From: Streptomyces xantholiticus
GTDB lineage: Bacteria; Actinomycetota; Actinomycetes; Streptomycetales; Streptomycetaceae
DNA length: 64,000 nucleotides
NCBI RefSeq assembly: GCF_014651015.1
Contig: NZ_BMWB01000011.1
Coordinates: forward strand, 20,835-84,834
Direction of reading: 5' to 3'
Part shown: positions 44,589 to 52,644 of the stretch, piece after piece
Layout: each line of letters begins with the position of its first letter
Numbering within the stretch: the stretch's first letter is position 1
The notes under the pieces: generated by a model
Database searches by the model: none
Told to the model about the DNA's origin: nothing
Seen by the model: only the letters and a program-made list of their open reading frames with translations
Position numbers and translations under genes: made by a program

Positions 44589-44824
44589 GCGTGCTGGCGC
44601 TTCTCTCGATCGTGGGATACAGGCGTTGGATGTGTTTTCCTCATCCGCCCGCCGGGCGGACATGCCACGGCTTGTCCCATGGTACGGGGCCGCTGGGACA
44701 GGAGCCTCCCGGAACGATGGGGTCCGGGGCGAAGGAGGCGGGGATCACGCCGCGGCAGGGGGTGCGCCGGCGCGGTGGGGAGCGGACACACAGGGGTCGG
44801 CCCGGGTCGAGGGTCGGGCACGAG

Positions 44825-44853
44825 CTTGCCCGCCGGCGACGCCGGCGGGCAAG
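44825..44853 (-). terminator. Terminator of the orphan SBP gene
   Basis: Perfect 13-bp arms cttgcccgccggc / gccggcgggcaag with a gac loop lie 50 bp after the SBP stop. The surrounding 314-bp gap (44589-44902) otherwise holds only the untranslated leader/promoter of typA; no gene is seen. Confidence 0.8.
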
Positions 44854-44902
44854 GAACTTGAGCCAGTTCTGAGGTTGTGACCTGCTGTTTTCCGTTCAGT
44901 CG

Positions 44903-47260
44903 CTACTTCTTGGCGCCAGCGCCGGGCTTTTTGAAACCGATGTCCTGGTAACGGGGGTCCGCGAACCCGAAGGCTCCCGCGTTGACGACGTTCTTGCGTG
45001 CCGCGACCAGCTCGGGCCGCTGGTAGAGCGGAACGGAGCCCGCGGCGGCCCAGATCCTGGCGTCGGCCTTGCGCATCAGATCGCGGGCGGCATCCTTGTC
45101 GAGCTCTCCGGCGGCCTGGGTGAAGAGCTGGTCGATGTAGTCCGTGCCGACCCGGGTGTAGTTCTGCTCGACCAGGAGCGAGCCGTCGGAGGCCGGCTTG
45201 GGCTTGGCGTAGATCGGCCTGGCGTCGGTCGCCGGGTAGGGGCTGGACGGCCACGAGTACAGGGCCAGGTCGTAGTCGCCGGAGGCGATGTGGTCCTTGA
45301 AGAAGCTCGCGTCGTCGACCTTGACGATCTCCGTCCGCACCCCGATCCGGTCGAGCATCTGCGCGATCTTGTCGCCGATGGTGCGCAGCACCTCGGAGCC
45401 GGGACCGGACGGCAGGACGAAGCGGAGGCGGAGCGGCTTCCCGTTCTTGCCGAGGGCGCCGCCCGCTGTGGCGCCCTCGGGTGCAGCGGTGCCGCTCGGG
45501 GCGTAGGCACCGGCCATACCGTCCTTCTCCCGGGCCTTCTTGTCGCTCGTGTCGCCGGAACCCTCCGCGTCGTCGCGCAGCGACGCGGCCTGGCGGTGCA
45601 GCGCGATGCTCTGGAGAGCGGCGGCGGGGGCCGGGGCGAGGATGTGCGTTGCGCGGGATCCGCTGCGTGGGTCGTGGTCGGCGGGCTTGTCGTCGCCGAC
45701 GGTGTAGCGCCCGTCGCTCGAGGCGACGTCCTCGTTCTTCTCCGATGCCGCCTCCGCGGGTTCGGAGGAGGACCTCGACGAGGGCCCGCCCGAGGGCTCC
45801 CCCTCCTTCTTCCCGGCGTCCTTCTGCGCGTCCTCGGCCCTGCCCTTGTTCCCGGCCTCGCCTCCCGCCTCGGCCGGCTCCTCGAGCAGCCCGTCGGGCG
45901 TCCAGCCGGCGTCGGCGAGCAGCGCCTGCGCCTCCTGGGTGTCCTGCTTCCCGAGCGCGGCACTGCTGTCCGCGTAGGCGGCCTGGCCGGCGAGCGCGAC
46001 ATGACTGCCGGGCGGCTCTGCAGGCAGGCCGAGCGGAGTGAGGACGGTTTCGGCCAGTTCCTTGCGGTTCACTGCGCGGGCGATCGCGCGGCGGACCCGG
46101 TCGTCGGCGAGCGGCCCGGACTCGCCGTTCAGCGCGAGCTGGGTGTGGGCGGGCTCCAACGACTTGCGGACCTCGTACCTGCTGAGGGCCGACTGCTCCT
46201 GCGCGTACTTCTTCTCGGCTTCCGCCGCCCGTTTGCGGGCTTCCTGGGCGACCTCGGCGAGCTCCTCGTCGGAGCCGTGGGCCAGTGCCCAGGACTTCAG
46301 CGCGGTGGACGGGGCGGTGGCGGCGACGGGGCCGTAGGCGAGCGGGCGGCCACCGCGCCCGGCGTCCTTCACCGCGTAGGAGATACGTTCCGCCGCCGAC
46401 GGGTCGATGTCCGCCAGGTCGAGCGTCCCGGCAGCCAGTGCGGCGACGCGCCCGTCGCGCGGCACGGCGCTCAGGACCAGCTCGTCGAGCTTGGGCCGCT
46501 CCCCCCACCAGCGGGGGTTGCGCACCAGAGTGGTCGTGTTGGCCTGACGGTCGATCCTGGAGATCCGGAAGGGGCCGGCGGTCACGTCCAGCTTGGTGCG
46601 GGCGCCGTCGTTGAAGGCCGCCGGTGTCCCGGTCACGTTCTTGGGATAGAGCGGTGTGAACAGCGACTGCCAGTCCGCGTACGGCTTGGTGAAGGTGACC
46701 TTGACCTCGAGATCGCTCTCGCCGCGCTCGATCTTCTGGATCCGGTCGTACCCGGCATTGCGGGCCGTCCAGTAAGAAGAATCCTTTCCGCTCAGGGCGC
46801 GCCACTGGGTGAGGAAGTCGGGTGCACCGATCTCGCGGCCGTCGCTCCACACCGCTTGCTGGTTGAGCTTGTAGAGCACGACCTGCTTGGGCTCGCGTTC
46901 GACGACCTCGGCGGATTCGAGATAGTCCGGATTACGCTGCGGCCGTCCGCTCTCGTCGAGGACGAACAGGGCGGGCAGCACGGCTCCGGCGATCCGGCCG
47001 GTGGTCGCATCCGCGTCCGCCTGGAAGGTGTTGAGGGTGGCGGGCATCGAGTCGACGGCCCAGCGCAGGGTGCCTCCGTCGGCCACGAGGCTGCGCTCGG
47101 CGGGCGAGATGTCCTGGGCCGGGGGCTTGCCCCGGTCCTGGTCCTCACCCGAGCTGCAGCCGGCGAGGACGGGGAGTACGAGCACTCCGCTCGCGAGCAG
47201 TGCGACGGGGCGGAGCCTTCGGGAGCATGTCCGCCCGCGAGGGGCTTCGACCTGGGACAT
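44903..47260 (-). CDS. Orphan peptide-type ABC binding lipoprotein with large insertion
   Basis: A 785-residue lipoprotein, about 200 residues longer than usual SBP_bac_5 proteins. The lipobox is GVLVLPVLAGCSSGEDQ (Cys ~35). Family motifs include RWAVDSMPATLNTFQADADA, LNQQAVWSDGREIGA and NRKELAETVLTPLG. A helical charged insertion (QEARKRAAEAEKKYAQEQ) sits near residue 345. A low-complexity Gly/Glu/Lys/Ser stretch near 465-610 splits the binding fold before it resumes at RLRFVLPSGPGSEVLR. No permease or ATPase is adjacent; it may share one of the nearby Opp channels. Confidence 0.85.
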   Translation of the reverse strand: MSQVEAPRGRTCSRRLRPVALLASGVLVLPVLAGCSSGEDQDRGKPPAQDISPAERSLVADGGTLRWAVDSMPATLNTFQADADATTGRIAGAVLPALFVLDESGRPQRNPDYLESAEVVEREPKQVVLYKLNQQAVWSDGREIGAPDFLTQWRALSGKDSSYWTARNAGYDRIQKIERGESDLEVKVTFTKPYADWQSLFTPLYPKNVTGTPAAFNDGARTKLDVTAGPFRISRIDRQANTTTLVRNPRWWGERPKLDELVLSAVPRDGRVAALAAGTLDLADIDPSAAERISYAVKDAGRGGRPLAYGPVAATAPSTALKSWALAHGSDEELAEVAQEARKRAAEAEKKYAQEQSALSRYEVRKSLEPAHTQLALNGESGPLADDRVRRAIARAVNRKELAETVLTPLGLPAEPPGSHVALAGQAAYADSSAALGKQDTQEAQALLADAGWTPDGLLEEPAEAGGEAGNKGRAEDAQKDAGKKEGEPSGGPSSRSSSEPAEAASEKNEDVASSDGRYTVGDDKPADHDPRSGSRATHILAPAPAAALQSIALHRQAASLRDDAEGSGDTSDKKAREKDGMAGAYAPSGTAAPEGATAGGALGKNGKPLRLRFVLPSGPGSEVLRTIGDKIAQMLDRIGVRTEIVKVDDASFFKDHIASGDYDLALYSWPSSPYPATDARPIYAKPKPASDGSLLVEQNYTRVGTDYIDQLFTQAAGELDKDAARDLMRKADARIWAAAGSVPLYQRPELVAARKNVVNAGAFGFADPRYQDIGFKKPGAGAKK

Positions 47261-47575
47261 GGCTTGTACCTCTTCGTCCTGTTTTGTCGAATTTAGAGAT
47301 GATCACACCGATTCCCCACACTGAAGTGGACGGAGCGCCGCACCCGGCGGAGGCACGGCGCACCCGCCGCCAATGCCACCCGTGCGGGCGAACCAAGAAC
47401 GCCGCACAACCGGACACAAGGGGCGAATATGGGGGGAGTGAGACAACAACCACCAAGGGCGCGCCGGTGGCGCACGCACCGGAATCGCGTACGTCCCCTT
47501 CACAAGCGGGGATGTGACGCGCGACACTCGCAGGCGCATGAACGACGCCGCACCCTGCGGAAGTGAGGGCAAGTC
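47261..47575. promoter_or_regulatory. 315-bp divergent gene-free region upstream of SBP and sdh genes
   Basis: It holds an AT-rich patch (47283-47305, with gaatttagagatgatcac) near the SBP start that may carry promoters for either direction. A short tcccc / gggga hairpin lies near 47491-47510 upstream of the 81-residue gene. No open frame with convincing codon use was found. Confidence 0.35.
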
Positions 47576-47821
47576 ATGTCACAGCAGGAAGATCTGGCAG
47601 CGGTCCAGAGCCGCCTCGACGAGCTGGTCCGGCGCGTCGGACAGCTGGAGCAGACCGTGGACCAGCTGCGCGCCGCCGGCCCCGTCACGGCCGCCGCCGC
47701 GGCTCCGGCCGCCAAGGTCCGTACCGACCTGGTCACCATCCCCGACACTCCGTACGACAACGCCCTGTGGACGGACTCGGACGACGAGGGCCTGGGCGTC
47801 CGCGACCGGCACGCGCCCTGA
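47576..47821 (+). CDS. Small coiled-coil protein upstream of sdh
   Basis: An 81-residue protein. Residues 5-33 form a heptad coiled coil (DLAAVQSRLDELVRRVGQLE). An Ala-rich hinge and an acidic end (TPYDNALWTDSDDEGLGV) follow. The ATG has a GAAGTGAGGG site. It lies 89 bp upstream of the sdh anchor gene and may share its promoter. Function unknown. Confidence 0.75.
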   Translation: MSQQEDLAAVQSRLDELVRRVGQLEQTVDQLRAAGPVTAAAAAPAAKVRTDLVTIPDTPYDNALWTDSDDEGLGVRDRHAP

Positions 47822-47910
47822 CCGGGGCGACGGCAGGACCGGCCCCTGACAGCGGCCCGTGAGGCCGCCGACCCAGTCCACACCCCGACCCACTCCACCC
47901 GGAGTCTTCG

Positions 47911-48732
47911 TTGGCCACTGGTACCGAACCACCACAAGTCAATACGGGCGTGCACGGGGACACGCGCGCCACCATCGCGCCCCGCCATCTGCGGACGGAC
48001 CGCTGGTGGCTCGCCCCGGCCCTGACCGCCGCCGGACTGCTCGCCTTCATCGTCTACTCGACGTGGCGCGCCTTCGCGAACGACGACTACTACGCGGCGC
48101 CCTACGTCTCACCGTTCTACTCGCCCTGTCTGGCGGAGAACTGCCAACCGATGCACGCGGGCCCGAACTGGGAGATCTTCGGCAGCTGGTGGGGCCTGTC
48201 CCCCGCGCTGCTGATCCTGATCTTCCCGCTCGGCTTCCGGCTGACCTGCTACTACTACCGCAAGGCCTACTACCGGGGCTTCTGGGCCTCCCCACCGGCC
48301 TGCGCCGTCGCCGAACCGCACAAGAAGTACACCGGTGAGACCCGCTTCCCGCTGATCCTCCAGAACATCCACCGGTACTTCTTCTACGCGGCCCTGCCGG
48401 TCGCCGCGATCCTCACCTACGACACGGTGCTGGCCTTCCGCGACGAGAACTACGAGTGGGGCCACATGGGCCTCGGCACTCTCGTCTTCCTGGTCAACAT
48501 CGTGCTGATCTGGGCGTACACCCTCTCGTGCCACTCCTGCCGGCACATCATCGGCGGCAGGCTGCGGCACTTCTCCGAGCACCCGGTGCGCTACCGGCTC
48601 TGGGGGTGGGTCGGCAAGCTGAACGCCCGCCACATGCAGCTCGCCTGGGTGTCGCTGTTCAGCGTCGCGCTCGCCGACTTCTACGTCTATCTCGTCGCGT
48701 CCGGCGCCTTCGACGATCCGAGGCTGTTCTAG
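47911..48732 (+). CDS. Succinate dehydrogenase membrane anchor (cytochrome b-type)
   Basis: A 273-residue subunit with five hydrophobic spans (about 33-52, 95-113, 153-175, 187-206, 244-263). Histidines within or near the spans (H154, H208, H212) are candidate haem ligands. A CHSCRH motif follows span 4. TTG 47911 is the apparent start with a GGAGTC site. First gene of the sdh operon; it anchors the flavoprotein and Fe-S subunits to the membrane and passes electrons to menaquinone. It resembles the mycobacterial Rv0247c-Rv0249c type (recalled). Confidence 0.85.
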   Translation: MATGTEPPQVNTGVHGDTRATIAPRHLRTDRWWLAPALTAAGLLAFIVYSTWRAFANDDYYAAPYVSPFYSPCLAENCQPMHAGPNWEIFGSWWGLSPALLILIFPLGFRLTCYYYRKAYYRGFWASPPACAVAEPHKKYTGETRFPLILQNIHRYFFYAALPVAAILTYDTVLAFRDENYEWGHMGLGTLVFLVNIVLIWAYTLSCHSCRHIIGGRLRHFSEHPVRYRLWGWVGKLNARHMQLAWVSLFSVALADFYVYLVASGAFDDPRLF

Positions 48733-48758
48733 ATGGCTGTTGCAGAGGGAAGGTCCTG

Positions 48759-50675
48759 ATGACTGAGCTCGAACGGCAGCAGTGGGACGTCGTCGTGGTG
48801 GGAGCGGGCGGCGCGGGCCTGCGCGCCGCCATCGAGGCGCGCGAGCGGGGCGCGCGTACGGCGGTGATCTGCAAGTCCCTGTTCGGCAAGGCGCACACCG
48901 TGATGGCCGAGGGCGGCATCGCCGCCTCCATGGGCAACGTGAACTCCAACGACAACTGGCAGGTGCACTTCCGGGACACGATGCGCGGCGGCAAGTTCCT
49001 CAACCAGTGGCGGATGGCGGAGCTGCACGCCCGGGAGGCGCCGGACCGGGTGTGGGAGCTGGAGACATGGGGCGCACTCTTCGACCGCACCAAGGACGGC
49101 CGGATCTCGCAGCGCAACTTCGGCGGCCACGAGTACCCGCGCCTCGCGCACGTCGGTGACCGCACCGGGCTCGAGCTGATCCGCACCCTCCAGCAGAAGA
49201 TCGTCTCGCTGCAGCAGGAGGACGAACGAGAGCTCGGCGACTACGAGGCCGGCCTGAAGGTCTTCCAGGAGTGCACGGTGACCCGTGTCCTCAAGGGCGA
49301 CGGCCGGGTTTCCGGGGTCTTCTGCTACGAGCGGGAGTCCGGCCGTTTCTTCGTCCTCGAAGCGCCCTCCGTCATCCTGGCGACGGGCGGCATCGGCAAG
49401 TCCTTCAAGGTGACCTCCAACTCCTGGGAGTACACCGGCGACGGGCACGCCCTGGCGCTGCTGGCGGGCGCCCCGCTGATCAACATGGAGTTCGTGCAGT
49501 TCCATCCGACGGGGATGGTCTGGCCGCCGTCGGTGAAGGGCATCCTCGTCACCGAGTCGGTGCGCGGCGACGGCGGGGTGCTGCGCAACTCCGAGGGCAA
49601 GCGGTTCATGTTCGACTACGTTCCGGACGTCTTCAAGGAGAAGTACGCCCAGTCCGAGGACGAGGGCGACCGCTGGTACGACGACCCGGACCACAACCGC
49701 CGCCCCCCAGAACTGCTGCCGCGCGACGAGGTGGCCCGCGCCATCAACGCCGAGGTCAAAGCGGGCCGCGGCTCCCCGCACGGCGGGGTGTTCCTCGACG
49801 TCTCCACCCGGATGCCGGCCGATGTCATCCGGCGCCGGCTGCCGTCGATGTACCACCAGTTCAAGGAGCTGGCAGACGTCGACATCACGGCGGAGGCCAT
49901 GGAGGTCGGCCCCACCTGCCACTACGTGATGGGCGGCATCGCCGTCGAGTCCGACACCGCCGCCGCTCTCGGCGTACCCGGGCTGTTCGCGGCCGGTGAG
50001 GTGGCCGGCGGGATGCACGGCTCCAACCGCCTCGGCGGCAACTCCCTCTCCGACCTGCTCGTCTTCGGCCGCCGCGCCGGTCTCCACGCGGCCGAATACG
50101 CCCAGCGGCTCCCCGCGCGGCCCACCGTCGACGAGACCCGGATCGACGCCGCGGCGGCGGAGGCGCTGCGCCCCTTCAGCGCGGAGGGTCCGGCGGACGG
50201 CGCGGCCCCGGAGAACCCGTACACGCTCCACCAGGAGCTCCAGCAGACGATGAACGACCTGGTCGGCATCATCCGACGGGCGGGCGAGATGGAACAGGCC
50301 CTGGAGAAGCTGGCGGAGCTGCGGGTGCGGGCGAGCCGGGCCGGGGTCGAGGGACACCGGCAGTTCAACCCCGGCTGGCACCTCTCCCTGGACCTGCGGA
50401 ACATGCTGCTGGTCAGCGAGTGCGTCGCACGGGCGGCCCTGGAACGCACGGAGAGCCGCGGCGGTCACACCCGCGAGGACTGCCCAGGCATGGAGCGTGA
50501 ATGGCGCCGGGCGAACCTGGTCTGCCGGCTGGCCCCGGCGGCCGGCGCCGATCCGGCGAGCGGCCGGATCGAGCTCGAACGGAAGACGACCGATCCCATC
50601 CGTCCCGACCTGCTCGCCCTCTTCGAGAAGGAAGAGCTGGTCAAGTACCTCGCCGAAGAGGAGCTGACCGAGTGA
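48759..50675 (+). CDS. sdhA: Succinate dehydrogenase / fumarate reductase flavoprotein
   Basis: A 638-residue flavoprotein. The Rossmann motif is VVVVGAGGAGLRAAIEA. H46 in AHTVMAEGGIAA matches the position of the covalent FAD histidine. Substrate-site motifs are FVQFHPTGM, RFMFDY and HGSNRLGGNSLSDLLVFGRR. The ATG at 48759 is preferred; the frame is open further upstream inside the anchor gene. Its stop overlaps the sdhB start (GTGA). Confidence 0.95.
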   Translation: MTELERQQWDVVVVGAGGAGLRAAIEARERGARTAVICKSLFGKAHTVMAEGGIAASMGNVNSNDNWQVHFRDTMRGGKFLNQWRMAELHAREAPDRVWELETWGALFDRTKDGRISQRNFGGHEYPRLAHVGDRTGLELIRTLQQKIVSLQQEDERELGDYEAGLKVFQECTVTRVLKGDGRVSGVFCYERESGRFFVLEAPSVILATGGIGKSFKVTSNSWEYTGDGHALALLAGAPLINMEFVQFHPTGMVWPPSVKGILVTESVRGDGGVLRNSEGKRFMFDYVPDVFKEKYAQSEDEGDRWYDDPDHNRRPPELLPRDEVARAINAEVKAGRGSPHGGVFLDVSTRMPADVIRRRLPSMYHQFKELADVDITAEAMEVGPTCHYVMGGIAVESDTAAALGVPGLFAAGEVAGGMHGSNRLGGNSLSDLLVFGRRAGLHAAEYAQRLPARPTVDETRIDAAAAEALRPFSAEGPADGAAPENPYTLHQELQQTMNDLVGIIRRAGEMEQALEKLAELRVRASRAGVEGHRQFNPGWHLSLDLRNMLLVSECVARAALERTESRGGHTREDCPGMEREWRRANLVCRLAPAAGADPASGRIELERKTTDPIRPDLLALFEKEELVKYLAEEELTE

Positions 50676-51442
50676 GTGCGTACCGAGCCCACTTCAGGGT
50701 CTGGCGGGGTGACCAGGAGGGCGGCGGCCTCGAGGACTTCACCGTGGAGGTGAACGACGGAGAGGTCGTCCTCGACATCATCCACCGTCTCCAGGCCACG
50801 CAGGCGTCCGATCTCGCCGTTCGCTGGAACTGCAAGGCCGGCAAGTGCGGCTCGTGCAGTGCGGAGATCAACGGCCGGCCGCGTCTGCTGTGCATGACCC
50901 GTATGTCGGTCTTCTCCCGCGAGGAGACCGTCACGGTCACACCGCTGCGCGCGTTCCCCGTGGTGCGGGACCTGGTCACCGACGTCTCCTTCAACTATGC
51001 GAAGGCCAGGGAGGTCCCCTCGTTCGTGCCGCCACCGGGTGTCGCGGCCGGTGAGTACCGGATGCAGCAGATGGACGTGGACCGGTCGCAGGAGTTCCGC
51101 AAGTGCATCGAGTGCTTCCTGTGCCAGGACACCTGCCATGTGGTGCGCGACCACGAGGAGAACAAGCAGGCCTTCGCCGGACCGCGCTTCCTGATGCGGG
51201 TGGCCGAGCTGGACATGCATCCCCTCGACGCGGCCGCGGAGACGGGACTGGACCGCAGGGCGACGGCACAGGACGAACACGGACTCGGCTACTGCAACAT
51301 CACCAAGTGCTGTACGGAGGTCTGCCCGGAAGGCATCAAGATCACCGACAACGCGCTGATCCCGCTGAAGGAACGGGCCGCCGACCGGAAGTACGACCCG
51401 CTGGTGTGGCTGGGCAACAAGATCAGGCGCCGGGAGGGCTGA
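50672..51442 (+). CDS. sdhB: Succinate dehydrogenase iron-sulphur subunit
   Basis: A 256-residue Fe-S subunit translated from a GTG overlapping the sdhA stop. Cysteine motifs for three clusters are visible: NCKAGKCGSC..LLC for [2Fe-2S], and CIECFLCQDTC plus CNITKCCTEVCPEG for the [4Fe-4S]/[3Fe-4S] pair. It relays electrons from FAD to the membrane anchor. Confidence 0.95.
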   Translation: MSAYRAHFRVWRGDQEGGGLEDFTVEVNDGEVVLDIIHRLQATQASDLAVRWNCKAGKCGSCSAEINGRPRLLCMTRMSVFSREETVTVTPLRAFPVVRDLVTDVSFNYAKAREVPSFVPPPGVAAGEYRMQQMDVDRSQEFRKCIECFLCQDTCHVVRDHEENKQAFAGPRFLMRVAELDMHPLDAAAETGLDRRATAQDEHGLGYCNITKCCTEVCPEGIKITDNALIPLKERAADRKYDPLVWLGNKIRRREG

Positions 51443-51461
51443 CCGCTCCCCCGGACGGCGG

Positions 51462-51477
51462 CGGGCCGGCCGGCCCG
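51462..51477. terminator. 16-bp perfect palindrome between sdhB and the next gene
   Basis: cgggccgg ccggcccg abuts the stop codon of the convergent gene at 51478 and lies 20 bp after sdhB; probably the core of a bidirectional terminator. Confidence 0.5.
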
Positions 51478-52557
51478 TCAGCACCACCCTTCGCGGTAGG
51501 CCTGCCAGTCGCCTTCCTCCGCCGCGAAGTCCACGTACAACGCGACGCCGAAACGCTTCCGGTCGCGGTCCGTGCGCCCGAGGCCCAGCCGGGTGCCGCG
51601 GACCGCGGCCGCGACCGTCTCCGCGTTCTCGTGGTGGCCCAGGTCGTCCTCGTGGAAGAACGGCAGCCCGACCAGCAGATCGGTGCTCTCCGGAGTCACC
51701 TCGAGCGCCAGCTCCGTCTGGTGCGCCACATAGCCGCCGTACATGAACTCCCGCGGCATCCAGGTGTCGTAGGACATGACCGCGATCTGGTCGACCCGTC
51801 GCGCCACCTGGCCGAAGAACTCCTGCGACCACCACTTCTCGCGGCCGGTGACGGCGGCGTTCACGCTGTGCGCGGCGGGCAGAGGGTCGATCTGGTGGGC
51901 GGCGATCGACAGCTGCGCCCTGCGGTGCCTCGTCAGGGTGCGCAGATCGTCGAGCAGGGACAGATAATCGCGGTCGCCGGAGAGGAGCGGCTCGAGGTCG
52001 AAGTGGACCCCCGCGAAGCCGGTGTCCAGGATCTGCTCGGCGGAGACCACCACCGCGTCGCGCGACCCCTTGTCGTCGAGGTGCAGTCCGTCGGGGCCGT
52101 CGTTCGCGAGTACGTCGCCGAGCCACGCCTGGACCCGGATGCCCGGCATCTCTCGGTGCACCGCGTCGATGAACCACCGGGCGCGGGGGTAGCGGCCGGC
52201 GGGCAGCGTGCCGTCGTGCTCCAGCGGGCCCGCGTGCACATACAGGTCCTTGATGCCGGTGCCGCGTATCTGCTCGGCGAACGCCTTCACGTCCGCGTCC
52301 TTCTTGCGGCCGTCCACCCACGCGTGGCCGAGCCAGATCGCGTCCTTGCCGCGGGTGCGGGTGCCGTCCTGCAGGTCGCCCGCGTAGTTGATGCGCAGCG
52401 TCACCGCCACGGCGAGCGGCGGAACGAGCAGGACCACCGCCAGCGCGAGGGCGACCCGCTTGGGCCACTTCAGCCTCGGGCTCCGCCATCTCCGCCGCAG
52501 CGCCCCTCCGCTGCCCTCCGGCCGAGTTCCTGTTGCCCCATTGCCGTTGATCTCCAT
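51478..52557 (-). CDS. Membrane-anchored GH18-like TIM-barrel protein
   Basis: A 359-residue protein. A basic N-terminus and one signal anchor (RVALALAVVLLVPPLAVAVTL, ~34-53) are followed by a barrel-like domain. Strand motifs include IKDLYVHAGPL, RVQAWLGDVL, GFAGVHFDLEPLLSGD and IAVMSYDTWMP. FDLEP and MSYD resemble the catalytic DxxDxDxE strand and the MxYD strand of glycoside hydrolase 18, though the full acidic triad is not evident. ATG 52557 is chosen. It is divergent from the TPM gene. Enzymatic activity is uncertain. Confidence 0.78.
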   Translation of the reverse strand: MEINGNGATGTRPEGSGGALRRRWRSPRLKWPKRVALALAVVLLVPPLAVAVTLRINYAGDLQDGTRTRGKDAIWLGHAWVDGRKKDADVKAFAEQIRGTGIKDLYVHAGPLEHDGTLPAGRYPRARWFIDAVHREMPGIRVQAWLGDVLANDGPDGLHLDDKGSRDAVVVSAEQILDTGFAGVHFDLEPLLSGDRDYLSLLDDLRTLTRHRRAQLSIAAHQIDPLPAAHSVNAAVTGREKWWSQEFFGQVARRVDQIAVMSYDTWMPREFMYGGYVAHQTELALEVTPESTDLLVGLPFFHEDDLGHHENAETVAAAVRGTRLGLGRTDRDRKRFGVALYVDFAAEEGDWQAYREGWC

Positions 52558-52644
52558 GCGATGCAGGACTACGACCGGGCACCCGTGGTTCCGGGCGGTG
52601 CCGGGTCGCGGCGGGACAGACCGCGACTTAGCCTCCGAAATGTG

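Noticed and set aside
45290-47296. A 668-codon plus-strand frame opposite the orphan SBP gene
   Set aside because: The minus strand encodes a clear lipoprotein; no domain is seen on the plus strand.
51103-52644. Long N-terminal extension of the TPM-domain frame
   Set aside because: It overlaps sdhB in the same direction and the GH18-like gene in antisense; the signal peptide begins at 52645.
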